A stretch of DNA of 20,347 nucleotides. Origin: JBMNNU01 sp050942695 (GTDB lineage Bacteria; Chloroflexota; UBA6077). Of the stretch, positions 1-7,424 are shown in pieces. The translations under genes and the position numbers were made by a program. Numbering within the stretch: position 1 is the stretch's first letter; each line of letters begins with the position of its first letter. The notes beneath the pieces are model-generated. The model worked only from the letters and a program-made list of their open reading frames with translations, did no database searches and was not told the DNA's origin. The stretch spans positions 1 to 20,347 of the forward strand of contig JBMNNU010000022.1 in assembly GCA_050942695.1 (NCBI GenBank). Direction: 5' to 3'.

Positions 1-1503
1 TTCAATGACGACGATAGCTCGGCGCCGTCCAGGTGGCCCGAATAACTGAACGGGCAATGAACCGTGGGCGGTTTCTGCTACCAGGCTACCTGCAGATTGC
101 AGATCCGGAGGCAAGGGGAGTTCAATGGCAGCTCTGCGAGACCACGGGAGAGTGTTGATTAGGCTACATTTCTCGATGTTATCTTCCCACGGTTTAATGG
201 GCGCAGTTCGACCAGCTAAAAACGCCAGTGCATCGCGTTGAACCTGCTCGGCTATCTGCTGCGCAGCGCGAAACCTCTGTTGCATATCGATATGGACATC
301 GTCCAGCGAGCAGCCCGGTAGGGAGTCGTGGGGTTGGTTGCGGAGTAGCTCCCGCCATGCTAGACGAAGCTCGTTTCTAGGATAGCGATAGCTAATTACC
401 GATCCCTTTGCCGAGTGGTTGTTATTGATCGTTTGGTCAGCTATCGCTTTAAGGTACGCGAACGACGCTAAGGTTTCTGCAGTAAGCACCGATCTTTCCG
501 TTGCCTCGTTAGCCTGCTTCAGATAGATACGGGTAGAGTTGACACCTCTGACCACGCAGGCTTCTCGACCACCAACGAGCTCCCCGGAGAACGTTTCCAG
601 GAGCCCTGGATCGTCGCGAACTGCATCAACATAATCGGTATATGTGCCGATGCGGAAACTCACATCGGGGAATCGCCGCTTGCAGGCGTCGAGCATATCG
701 AGGAGGTCACGTTGTATTGGCTGGTGATCCACTCCGTTGCCAAGCAATATGTGCCGCAATCCGGTACGCTGGAGAATTGGCTTCCAACGATCCAGGAACT
801 CCGAAATCCGGCTTGCTGCCATATCTGGCCACAATTCGGGGTTATCCAGCATCCAGCCATCTCTTTTTGTCCAACGGCCTAGGTCTCGTCCGTTGGCGTA
901 ACTCTCCAATAGCCGAACTGCCAGCACGCGGCTGCCATCCGGAGCCTGCCACCAGAATAACGCTCCCAATCGGTCGATCTCGTCTCCAAGCCCACGCCAG
1001 AATATGAAGCTATCGATTCCGAATCCTTTGAGAATCTGGGGCAACTGGGAAACGTGGCCAAATGTATCCGGAGCATAACCGGCAGCCATGGGGGTGCCTC
1101 CGTAACGGATACAGCTCTGCCGCCCAATGAGCAGATTCCGGATCAGGGACTCCTGCCCCGTAAGAAACTCGTCCGGCAGGACATAGGAAGGACCAATCGC
1201 GATTCGACCCTTGGCGATGAGGCGTCGCAGCCTAGCCTCCTGCTCAGGCCGTATTTCGAGATAGTCTTCGATCAATATCGCCTGGCCGTCGAGAGTGAAC
1301 ACCAGGGATGGGTTTTGTTCGAGCGCGTCCAGGAGATCATCCATCAATCTAGCGAGATGGATTCTGAACTGCTCGAAGGGCAGGTACCACTCGCGGTCCC
1401 AGTGGGTATGGGGGACTACCCAGATAGACAGCTCTTTACTGTCGGGGTATACGGAAATATCTAAAGGGGAGGTGCCCCTTGGGCGATCAACTGAAAGAGA
1501 CAT
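1..1503 (-). CDS. GH38 alpha-mannosidase-type glycosidase, N-terminal part (cut by window edge)
   Basis: Reading the minus strand from an ATG at 1503 gives 501 uninterrupted residues running off the left edge, about half of a GH38 enzyme (family members are commonly 850-1050 residues). Residues 31-40 read PHTHWDREWY, the GH38 signature; H34 and D36 are the expected zinc ligands. LDGQ follows at 71-74. GYAPDTFGH at 142-150 carries the expected nucleophile, D146. QPHDSLPGCS (H392 as a further zinc ligand) matches the C-terminal end of the catalytic region. Known family members hydrolyse alpha-mannosides or mannosylglycerate; the N-terminus looks closer to the MngB-like bacterial branch, but the substrate cannot be told. 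No signal peptide is visible, so it is probably cytoplasmic. No strong ribosome binding site precedes the ATG. A promoter candidate lies 41-69 bases upstream. Confidence 0.93.
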   Translation of the reverse strand, partial: MSLSVDRPRGTSPLDISVYPDSKELSIWVVPHTHWDREWYLPFEQFRIHLARLMDDLLDALEQNPSLVFTLDGQAILIEDYLEIRPEQEARLRRLIAKGRIAIGPSYVLPDEFLTGQESLIRNLLIGRQSCIRYGGTPMAAGYAPDTFGHVSQLPQILKGFGIDSFIFWRGLGDEIDRLGALFWWQAPDGSRVLAVRLLESYANGRDLGRWTKRDGWMLDNPELWPDMAASRISEFLDRWKPILQRTGLRHILLGNGVDHQPIQRDLLDMLDACKRRFPDVSFRIGTYTDYVDAVRDDPGLLETFSGELVGGREACVVRGVNSTRIYLKQANEATERSVLTAETLASFAYLKAIADQTINNNHSAKGSVISYRYPRNELRLAWRELLRNQPHDSLPGCSLDDVHIDMQQRFRAAQQIAEQVQRDALAFLAGRTAPIKPWEDNIEKCSLINTLPWSRRAAIELPLPPDLQSAGSLVAETAHGSLPVQLFGPPGRRRAIVVIE

Positions 1504-1543
1504 GATAAACGCCAAAGGCCAGTTTAAGATAGATGGCTGCTAG

Positions 1544-1572
1544 ATAATAAGGCTAAATGTAATAAAAGACAA
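1544..1572 (-). promoter_or_regulatory. Candidate sigma70-type promoter of the GH38 gene
   Basis: On the minus strand, TTGTCT (1567-1572) and TATTAT (1544-1549) are separated by exactly 17 bases. They match the -35 and -10 consensus at 4/6 and 5/6 positions. The -10 lies 40 bases before the ATG at 1503, which suits a short leader. Sequence match only. Confidence 0.5.
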
Positions 1573-1883
1573 GGCGCCCGCTCCTTTTCTTCGGCTACGA
1601 AAGTAACGATACGATCCGTAGAGCCCTTTTTCGTCAGATAGACTTCTATCGCAGCCAAATTACGTAAGGGGCGATGCCTCGCCCCTCGTCCACTAACTCG
1701 AGCGTAGTGTTGATGCTATCAGGAACGGAGGCCAAAGCCGGCGTGATTCTGCCAGCTCAGCATGTCAGTGAACATATCATCATTTCCTGGATATCCGAAG
1801 CAGGCTGTTAGGTGCGGTCCACATTTCCGGGCTCGATTTTTGTACCCGTCGCCCACCGCTCAAGCAGCGGTCTGAGACGCTCA

Positions 1884-1901
1884 AGCCCGGTATACCGGGC
1901 T
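1884..1901. repeat. Perfect 18-bp palindrome
   Basis: AGCCCGGTATACCGGGCT is its own reverse complement. A shorter inverted repeat, CCGCT...AGCGG, lies just before it. Either it is the end of a decayed repeat or a protein-binding site; no flanking gene start supports an operator role. Confidence 0.6.
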
Positions 1902-1913
1902 AGGCACCGTACC

Positions 1914-1993
1914 GTAGGGCAGGTGGCTTGTCCCCTGCCGCCTTGCATTGAACCGGTAACGTTGGGTATCGGCCATTCCCCTGCCACACCTAT
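1914..1993. repeat. Imperfect GTAG...CTAT palindromic element
   Basis: It begins GTAGGGCAGG and ends CCTGCCACACCTAT. GGCAGG (1918-1923) can pair either with CCTGCC at 1934-1939, giving a short hairpin, or with CCTGCC at 1980-1985, giving a long one. It has the same end letters and nested-hairpin plan as the element at 2040-2175, but with more mismatches. Confidence 0.45.
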
Positions 1994-2039
1994 CAATAGG
2001 GCGCTTATGGCCGTTGACTAAATAATCGTACAACAGCAT

Positions 2040-2175
2040 CGTAGGGGCCGTGTGACGCGAGCGAGCGCAGCGTCACACCCTGCCGGCCCGGTACCACGTA
2101 CGTCAGCACCATCCCACGAGGCACCGGGCGGGCACGGTGCGCAACGCGAGCGAGCACAGCGTTGCGGCCCCTACG
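2040..2175. repeat. 136-bp element with 11-bp terminal inverted repeats and two inner hairpins
   Basis: The ends CGTAGGGGCCG (2040-2050) and CGGCCCCTACG (2165-2175) are perfect inverted repeats. Inside are two hairpins: GTGTGACGC/GCGTCACAC (2050-2058 with 2070-2078) and CGCAACGC/GCGTTGCG (2140-2147 with 2159-2166). Their 11-base loops, GAGCGAGCGCA and GAGCGAGCACA, differ by one base although the stems differ. The centre (about 2079-2139) is also partly self-complementary around GCCCGGT/ACCGGGC. It has no coding capacity. The plan resembles MITE- or REP-like elements; no target-site duplication is evident. Confidence 0.75.
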
Positions 2176-2320
2176 TTGTTTTGGATGCAATGTCGGTTTA
2201 TTTTGTTAACGACCATTAGCGTCCTTGAGCGTCTCAGCCTGGTCCATTTATGGCCAGGCGCCGAGATCAGCGTTTTTCCGGAAACTTGGGCTTACCCCAG
2301 GCCGCCAGGGCGCATGTCTT

Positions 2321-3586
2321 TCAGAGGTTTAAGAGGCTTGTGAATCGACCTTCGCTTCGGTAAGGCCCTACGATAGCGAGATTGAGGTTCTCCCTGACGA
2401 ACAGGTTGCAGGCCACGCGCTGGATATCCTCTGAACTTATGGAGTCGATGATACTCACCGCTTCATCCACAGTCATGATGCTGTTTCTCAGTAGCTCCTG
2501 CGCACCGGTCCATGACGAGACCCGTGACGTATCCTCCAATCGCAGGAGGAGGCGCCCTTTCATCGATTCCTTAGCACGAGTTAGCTCACTCTCGGGGACT
2601 CCATCCCGAAACCTCGATAACTCCGCAAGAATAGCCTGGATCGCTTGATTTGTTTTTCTTGGATCGACTCCTGCAAAAACTACCTGGGATCCTGTATCTC
2701 TGAAATGGTTGACGTAGGAGTGAACGTCGTAGGCGAGCCCTAACCTCTCCCTTATCTGGAGGAAAAGCCGCGAACTCATGCCTTCGCCCAGAAGGGTGTT
2801 CATTACATCCTGGGCATATCTGTCCGGGTGCTCCGAATCTACCCCGTAGACTCCCAGGCAAAAATTCGCCTGCTCTGTTTTTTTGGATTTGAGGTTGACC
2901 TTCGGGCCAGGGGAGGCTTCTAACACCGGGTACCAGGGCATGGTAGGCACTGGTCGCCAGCCTCCGAAGTATCGTGCTGTTGCCTCTTCCACCTGTTCAG
3001 GTGTGACTAAGCCGGCCACAGAGATGACAGCGTTACCCGGTCCGTAATGGCTGGACAGGTAGGAGAATAAGTCTTCCCTAGATATGCTCGCTATCGATTC
3101 CTTAGTGCCGGCTGTATCGCGCCCAAGAGGCTGATTAGGCCACATCACCTCGTCTATCATCAGGTTCGCCAGATCTGAGGGGCTATCTAAGGTCATGTTC
3201 AACTCCTCAATGATGACGGAACGTTCTTTCTCGACATCTAGAGGGTCGAATCTGGAATGCAGGATATTATCAGAGAGGACATCCATTGCGAGATCGAAAT
3301 GCTGTGCCGGAACCTTGCACCAGTATACGGTGAGCTCTTTGTCGGTTGCAGCGTTAAGGATCCCGCCGACACCTTCGATAGCCTCGGAGATCTCTTTTGG
3401 TGAAGGTCGCTGAGAGGTGCCTTTGAAGAGCATGTGTTCTACAAAGTGGGAAATCCCGGCTAATTCGGCCGGCTCGTAGCGGGAGCCGGAACCAATAAAG
3501 ACCGAAACGCTAACAGATCTGGAATGCGGCATGGGGGTGGTGACCACTCGCAGGCCGTGGTCGAGGACGGTCCTATGGTGCTCCAA
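2321..3586 (-). CDS. M16 family zinc metallopeptidase (processing-peptidase-like)
   Basis: The 421-residue product has the inverted zinc motif HFVEH at 47-51 and the third ligand glutamate at 127 (IIEE), 76 residues after H51 as in M16 enzymes. The N-terminal M16 domain is followed by the inactive-type C-terminal half from about residue 190, with LGYDVHSYV-like family features near 290. The length is normal for the single-chain bacterial YmxG/PqqL-type group, which degrades or trims short peptides. The start is TTG at 3586, preceded by a good ribosome binding site (AAGGAGAG, 4 bases away). No signal peptide is seen. In many bacteria this gene follows pnp; here its upstream neighbour is a divergent zinc-ribbon gene, so it stands alone. 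The exact substrate is unknown. Confidence 0.95.
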   Translation of the reverse strand: MEHHRTVLDHGLRVVTTPMPHSRSVSVSVFIGSGSRYEPAELAGISHFVEHMLFKGTSQRPSPKEISEAIEGVGGILNAATDKELTVYWCKVPAQHFDLAMDVLSDNILHSRFDPLDVEKERSVIIEELNMTLDSPSDLANLMIDEVMWPNQPLGRDTAGTKESIASISREDLFSYLSSHYGPGNAVISVAGLVTPEQVEEATARYFGGWRPVPTMPWYPVLEASPGPKVNLKSKKTEQANFCLGVYGVDSEHPDRYAQDVMNTLLGEGMSSRLFLQIRERLGLAYDVHSYVNHFRDTGSQVVFAGVDPRKTNQAIQAILAELSRFRDGVPESELTRAKESMKGRLLLRLEDTSRVSSWTGAQELLRNSIMTVDEAVSIIDSISSEDIQRVACNLFVRENLNLAIVGPYRSEGRFTSLLNL

Positions 3587-3619
3587 GTAACTCTCCTTAT
3601 TTCGTTGTGCCGCTCTCGT

Positions 3620-3648
3620 AGCTTAATGGTAGCGATAATAGATGTCAA
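3620..3648 (-). promoter_or_regulatory. Candidate promoter of the M16 gene
   Basis: On the minus strand a perfect -35 TTGACA (3643-3648) is followed after 17 bases by TAAGCT (3620-3625), a weak -10 with 3/6 matches. It lies 34 bases before the TTG start at 3586. The strong -35 and the spacing support it. Confidence 0.5.
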
Positions 3649-3816
3649 TCTGTACCAACTTGATGGTTACGCGCTGCACTGGCAACTGCACAGCAGATCA
3701 ATAAACATCAACCACGCTATCTGCGGTGCGTTGTACTGATATACAACTATCTAGTACAAGTAGATATTGGGGTCGATTTACAGCAATAAAAAAAGTCCAA
3801 ATCGATAACAAAAAGC

Positions 3817-3845
3817 TTGCATGCTTCATTCTAATCTGCTATTGT
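3817..3845 (+). promoter_or_regulatory. Candidate extended -10 promoter for the zinc-ribbon gene
   Basis: TATTGT (3840-3845; 4/6) is preceded by TGC, an extended -10 element, and 17 bases upstream by TTGCAT (3/6). The start codon is about 135 bases downstream. The palindrome TTGCGCCGGCGCAA begins on the last base of this -10. Confidence 0.35.
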
Positions 3846-3858
3846 TGCGCCGGCGCAA
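3845..3858. promoter_or_regulatory. 14-bp perfect palindrome at the predicted transcription start; possible operator
   Basis: TTGCGCCGGCGCAA is perfectly self-complementary and overlaps the -10/+1 area of the promoter candidate. A near copy with a one-base centre (TTGCGC-G-GCGCAA) lies in the oadA leader at 13865-13877. The binding protein, if any, is unknown. Confidence 0.35.
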
Positions 3859-3980
3859 GTTTAGGCGAACGCGGCCCGGCGGCCCTTAGTCCTGGTTCCT
3901 CGGCAAGGCAACCCGCGCGCGGATCTAGCAGAGGCTAAACTGTGACCAATCTTCTCAACTTGCGAAGGGGGTCAGAGAAA

Positions 3981-4274
3981 TTGAGCTTTGCGGACAAGAC
4001 CCTGCGATGTCGCGATTGTGGACAAGAGTTTGTGTTCACGGTTGGAGAGCAGGAATTTTTCGCTGAAAAGGGGCTGATGAACGAGCCCCAGCGATGCCCT
4101 GCTTGCCGTGCGGCAAGACGTCGCGAACGTGCGGGGCGCGATTCCCGTGAGATGCACACGGTGATCTGCGCGCAGTGTGGGGGCGAGGCAACTGTACCGT
4201 TCCTGCCGAGGAATGATCGGCCGGTATACTGCAGCAGTTGCTTCGAGCAGATCAGGGGTTCCTCGAGGCAGTAG
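3981..4274 (+). CDS. Small double zinc-ribbon protein (zf-trcl type), unknown function
   Basis: A 97-residue protein with four CxxC pairs: C10/C13 and C39/C42 form the first ribbon, C63/C66 and C84/C87 the second. The N-terminal text SFADKTLRCRDCGQEF matches the bacterial zinc-ribbon family whose members start MSFADK. That places the start at TTG 3981, with AAGGGGG about 10 bases upstream. An alternative GTG at 3942 would add 13 residues that the family lacks. A basic stretch (about residues 43-51) joins the two ribbons. Such proteins may bind nucleic acid or simply zinc; no biochemical role is established that I can state. It has its own terminator and is probably transcribed alone. Confidence 0.85.
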   Translation: MSFADKTLRCRDCGQEFVFTVGEQEFFAEKGLMNEPQRCPACRAARRRERAGRDSREMHTVICAQCGGEATVPFLPRNDRPVYCSSCFEQIRGSSRQ

Positions 4275-4314
4275 TTAGCCACTGTTTCCTTTGAGAGCAT
4301 CCTGAAGAATGGTG

Positions 4315-4348
4315 GGAAGGCTGCTATACGCGGCCTTCCTATTTTTTT
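4315..4348 (+). terminator. Rho-independent terminator
   Basis: A 7-bp stem GGAAGGC/GCCTTCC (4315-4321 with 4333-4339) with an 11-base loop is followed by TA and seven T residues. It lies 40 bases after the zinc-ribbon stop codon. Confidence 0.85.
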
Positions 4349-4415
4349 AGCTTGTAGCCGACTTTCCATGATGTTAATCTTGTTGCAAGTAAGAGCTTAT
4401 GAGAAGGGAGGGACT

Positions 4416-5297
4416 ATGATCCGCATCGGCACTAGCGGCTGGTCTTATCCCACAGGCGATGGGCGCTGGGACGGAGTTTTTTACCCAAAGGGGAAAAGAG
4501 TCGACCATCTTGAGTTCTACTCGAGATATTTCGATACCGTCGAGGTAAACAGCACTTTTTACCGCCCGGCTGCTCCTAATGTCACGCGTAGTTGGGCAAA
4601 AAAAACCCCTTCTAACTTTGTCTTCACCGCCAAACTGTACCAAAAGTTCACCCATCCTAAAATGTTCGAAGAGGCAACCGGGAAAAAAGCTATACTTGAC
4701 CTCGAGGATTTCGATAACTTCAAGGCTGGATTGGATCCTTTAGCCGAAGCCGGGAAACTGGGTTGTTTGCTCGCTCAGTTCCCGCCAAGCTTCAAGAACG
4801 ACGAGGCATCTTATACATACCTCGAAGATTTGGTCCGCCAATTCGGAGACTACCCCCTAGCGGTGGAGCTACGGCATAAAAGCTGGACCGACTCACCGGA
4901 TACCTTCAAGCTGCTAGACAGTTACGACGTAGCCTGGTGCATGATCGATGAGCCCAAATTCAAGACATCTCTTGGCGATGTGCCATTGACAGCCAAACTG
5001 GGCTACTTCCGCTTCCACGGGAGAAACGCACAGGAGTGGTGGAAAGGGGATCGGGAGTCCCGTTACAATTACCTTTATTCGCCCCAGGAGATCGCTTCAC
5101 TCTCTAAAGAAGTCAAAGCGGTTGCCGATCGAACAACTAACAGCTTCGTTTTTTACAACAACCACTTTGGAGCAAAAGCGGTTGTTAACGCTATGCAGAT
5201 GAAGCTCCAGTTCAAACAGAAGTTGCCAGAGGAGTTGCCGAGCGGGTTGGAAGAACGTTACCCAGGGTTAAGGGAAGCGGTCGAGAAATCTGGTTGA
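4416..5297 (+). CDS. DUF72 (YecE-like) TIM-barrel protein
   Basis: The product starts MIRIGTSGWSYP, the usual DUF72 opening. It contains other family landmarks: EVNSTFYRP (beta-strand 2 region), FVFTAKLYQKFTH, LLAQFPPSF, LAVELRHKSW, YFRFHGRN, and FVFYNNHFGAKAVVNA near the end. The ATG at 4416 is preferred because it has AAGGGAGG just upstream and gives 293 residues; an in-frame ATG at 4368 adds 16 residues that do not fit the family. Members adopt a TIM-barrel-like fold. The conserved E, H, R and N residues suggest an enzyme, but its reaction is not established. It probably acts in the cytoplasm. It follows the terminator directly and has no operon partner downstream (124-base gap to dnaX). 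Confidence 0.93.
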   Translation: MIRIGTSGWSYPTGDGRWDGVFYPKGKRVDHLEFYSRYFDTVEVNSTFYRPAAPNVTRSWAKKTPSNFVFTAKLYQKFTHPKMFEEATGKKAILDLEDFDNFKAGLDPLAEAGKLGCLLAQFPPSFKNDEASYTYLEDLVRQFGDYPLAVELRHKSWTDSPDTFKLLDSYDVAWCMIDEPKFKTSLGDVPLTAKLGYFRFHGRNAQEWWKGDRESRYNYLYSPQEIASLSKEVKAVADRTTNSFVFYNNHFGAKAVVNAMQMKLQFKQKLPEELPSGLEERYPGLREAVEKSG

Positions 5298-5369
5298 TAC
5301 CGTTGCATTAATAGATCTTCAACAAGGTAAGCTTTTCAATCTAGCTAGAAGAGCTGGTGAAAACTCAGC

Positions 5370-5375
5370 TATAAT
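5370..5375 (+). promoter_or_regulatory. Perfect -10 hexamer upstream of dnaX
   Basis: TATAAT lies 45 bases before the dnaX ATG in the only intergenic space before the dnaX-ybaB-recR operon. No good -35 is present at 16-18 bases upstream, so this is tentative. Confidence 0.35.
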
Positions 5376-5420
5376 TCAGCCATCAACTGATAGCAAATCA
5401 CAAAAGCCGAAAGCAGGAAA

Positions 5421-7094
5421 ATGCAGCCTCAAAAAGAAGCCCGTTCTCTATACCATCGATGGCGTTCCCAATGTTTCGAGGAAGTGGTCGGCCAGGACCA
5501 CGTGACACGAACTTTGAAAAACGCGGTTGCCAATGGAAAGGTGGTGCACGCCTACCTGTTCTGCGGCCCCCGAGGCACAGGGAAAACTAGCTCCGCCCGG
5601 ATACTTGCAAAAGCTGTCAACTGCTTGGATCCAAAAGATGGGGAACCATGCAACCGATGCGCCTCGTGTATCGCCGTCAACGAGGGGCGGGCTATGGACC
5701 TGATAGAGATAGACGCTGCATCCAACCGCGGGATCGACGACGCTAGAGATTTAAGAGAAAAGATAAAATTTGCCCCCGGCGAGTCACGTTATAAGGTATA
5801 TATAATCGACGAAGCCCACATGCTGACCTCCGAGGCTTCTAACGCACTGTTGAAGACGCTGGAGGAGCCTCCCGACCATGCCATCATCGTGCTGGCAACC
5901 ACCGAGTCACACAAAATCCTACCGACGATTTCCTCAAGATGCCAGCGATTCGATTTCCGCCGGATCCCGCTGCAAACGATAATTCGGCAGTTGGAAATGA
6001 TCTGCCAAGGGGAGGGCTTAAAGGTAGAGAAGGCGGTGCTGGAGAGGGTAGCGAGGATGGCTAGGGGGAGCCTTCGAGACGCTGAAAGCCTTTTAGATCA
6101 ACTCGTTGCTTACTGCGGCGAACAGATTAGCCTGACATCAGCGCGGGAAATCCTGGGGCTAACCGGGGAGGAGACAGTACCTGAGCTGGCAGATGCGTTG
6201 CGTAAAAAGGACCTCGCGGAGGGGCTTCGGCTTATCGATAGGGCATCCTCCGTTGGGGCTGACCTGCGGCACCTTTCCCGCGAACTGGTAGAATATCTAA
6301 GGGCGTTGATGGTGGCGAAAAGCGGAGCAGACACCACCCTCCTGCAAGGATTCCAGGGCGATGAACTGGCTCGATTACGCTCCCAAAGCGAGGCTTGGGG
6401 ATATCAGCAGTTGGTAAGCGCTCTCAAGGTTTTTACTGACCTTGAAGGCAAGATGCGTACGGAGCCCTTCAATCAGCTTCACCTTGAGATCGCCTTCATG
6501 GAAGCTGCGTTATCTCACCAGGGTGTTGACAGCGCTGATTTGGAGCGACGGTGCGAGGATTCCAGATCGGAGTACGGAAAAGCGGCTTCAACAGCTCAAG
6601 AGAGCCATGCCGCCCATCCAGTAACAGAAGGACCTATAGCCGCTCAGAGCGTTGCCGTCAAAGACGCCGGGACAAGCGAAGTGGCGGAGTCGAAGAAAGC
6701 CGGTGATAGCGCTAAAGAAGAATCGAAAACCCCATTAGCTATCTCAACGCTGGATATCGACAGCCTGAAAAGGGAATGGCCTCGAATAGCAGATGGGTTT
6801 CCAAAGGTCGGCATCGGCATTGCTGTAGCCGGGTGCAGGCCTATTCGAGTATCAGGAAATCGTGTAGTTTTGGGTTCAGAAGGCGCCGCTTTCAAACAGT
6901 TGTTAGAGCGGCCTAACGTAAAGAAAAGTGTGGAAGAACGGCTCGGTAGCGTCTTCGGCAAACGGGTTTCGGTGCAATTTGAGTTTGGCGTGAAGCTAGG
7001 AATGGAGAAAAAAGGAAGTCGCGACGCGGTGGTAGAGGCGGCGGTGCGCGAGTTCGGCTTTAGAGTAGCCCGCGAGGAGAAGATATCCGAGTAA
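5421..7094 (+). CDS. dnaX: DNA polymerase III subunit gamma/tau
   Basis: The 557-residue AAA+ clamp-loader ATPase loads the sliding clamp onto DNA at the replication fork. Visible landmarks are GPRGTGKT (Walker A, 49-56), a four-cysteine zinc site C68, C77, C80 and C83, DEAH (Walker B, 130-133), sensor 1 around TTESHK (160-165), and the SRC motif with arginine finger R173. Domain III continues to about residue 370. A low-complexity linker (about 375-445) leads to a folded C-terminal module (about 450-540, LKREWPRI to VSVQFEF), consistent with a tau-type tail. No canonical A-AAA-AAG slippage site is present in frame, so a programmed gamma product is not supported. It is the first gene of dnaX-ybaB-recR, 19 bases before ybaB. 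Confidence 0.97.
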   Translation: MQPQKEARSLYHRWRSQCFEEVVGQDHVTRTLKNAVANGKVVHAYLFCGPRGTGKTSSARILAKAVNCLDPKDGEPCNRCASCIAVNEGRAMDLIEIDAASNRGIDDARDLREKIKFAPGESRYKVYIIDEAHMLTSEASNALLKTLEEPPDHAIIVLATTESHKILPTISSRCQRFDFRRIPLQTIIRQLEMICQGEGLKVEKAVLERVARMARGSLRDAESLLDQLVAYCGEQISLTSAREILGLTGEETVPELADALRKKDLAEGLRLIDRASSVGADLRHLSRELVEYLRALMVAKSGADTTLLQGFQGDELARLRSQSEAWGYQQLVSALKVFTDLEGKMRTEPFNQLHLEIAFMEAALSHQGVDSADLERRCEDSRSEYGKAASTAQESHAAHPVTEGPIAAQSVAVKDAGTSEVAESKKAGDSAKEESKTPLAISTLDIDSLKREWPRIADGFPKVGIGIAVAGCRPIRVSGNRVVLGSEGAAFKQLLERPNVKKSVEERLGSVFGKRVSVQFEFGVKLGMEKKGSRDAVVEAAVREFGFRVAREEKISE

Positions 7095-7113
7095 AATAAA
7101 GAAGGCGGGAATT

Positions 7114-7413
7114 ATGCAGAACATCAAACTTCTTCAGCAGATGCAGCAGCGGCTGCTCAAGGCTCAAGAGGAGCTTGGGAAAGAGACAGTGGAAGGGACA
7201 GCCGGAGGCGGTGCGGTAAAGATTACTATGACCGGCCATCAGAAGGTTCAATCTGTTACTATTGATCCAGAGGTGGTTGACCCCGAGGATGTCGAGATGC
7301 TACAGGACCTCGTGACCGCAGCCATCAACGAAGCGGTTAGCAAGTCCCATGAGCTTGCCAGCAAAAGGCTCGGCAGCCTGACCGGGGGAATGAAGATACC
7401 AGGATTGATGTAG
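7114..7413 (+). CDS. ybaB: YbaB/EbfC family nucleoid-associated protein
   Basis: A 99-residue protein of normal family length. It has a coiled-coil N-terminal helix (about residues 3-25, QQMQQRLLKAQEELG), the glycine-rich AGGGAVKITMTG segment (about 30-41), SVTIDPEVVDPEDVEMLQDL, and the C-terminal GSLTGGMKIPG. The family forms dimers that bind DNA and compact or protect it. It sits between dnaX and recR, the classic arrangement, and links to recombinational repair by genomic association. The gap to recR is 11 bases, so the two are almost certainly co-transcribed. Confidence 0.95.
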   Translation: MQNIKLLQQMQQRLLKAQEELGKETVEGTAGGGAVKITMTGHQKVQSVTIDPEVVDPEDVEMLQDLVTAAINEAVSKSHELASKRLGSLTGGMKIPGLM

Positions 7414-7424
7414 GGGTCAATGGT

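Larger units (their letters stand above)
1504..2320. other. Gene-free, palindrome-rich intergenic region
   Basis: These 817 bases hold no open frame with a recognisable product on either strand. The first about 70 bases hold the promoter of the GH38 gene. The rest contains a series of inverted repeats: a 7-bp perfect hairpin at 1668-1685 (GGGGCGA/TCGCCCC), an 18-bp palindrome at 1884-1901, an imperfect GTAG...CTAT element at 1914-1993, and the 136-bp element at 2040-2175. A further stem (2237-2245 with 2252-2259) lies before a T-run at 2273-2277, but the spacing is too long for a normal terminator and no plus-strand gene feeds into it. Genes on both sides run leftwards, so M16 transcripts would have to end here. 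Confidence 0.7.
3587..3980. other. Divergent intergenic region between M16 and zinc-ribbon genes
   Basis: About 390 bases with no gene. It contains the leftward M16 promoter, two small tandem hairpins (GTTGTA...TACAAC around 3730-3750 and TATCTA...TAGATA just after), an A/T-rich stretch near 3785-3815, a rightward promoter candidate and a 14-bp palindrome. A tRNA-like D-arm string near 3617-3635 is not part of a tRNA. Confidence 0.6.

Noticed and set aside
1808..2190. Small open frames of 60-70 codons on both strands
   Set aside because: They are translations of palindromic repeats, with no ribosome binding sites and no recognisable domain.
2237..2277. Stem plus T-run as a terminator
   Set aside because: Fourteen bases separate the stem from the T-run, and its direction does not fit the leftward genes on either side.
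3610..3690. tRNA-like string (GTAGCTTAATGGTAGCG) upstream of the M16 gene
   Set aside because: It resembles a tRNA D-arm but there is no matching acceptor stem, anticodon stem or TTCGA T-loop around it; part of it is the M16 -10 region on the other strand.
3942..3980. GTG at 3942 as the start of the zinc-ribbon gene
   Set aside because: The family starts at the SFADK motif; the TTG at 3981 has a better ribosome binding site and gives the standard N-terminus. The GTG cannot be fully excluded.
6200..7020. Programmed frameshift in dnaX for a gamma product
   Set aside because: A-rich tracts at about 6206 and 7002 are not in the A-AAA-AAG frame and the second is too near the end of the gene to make a gamma form.
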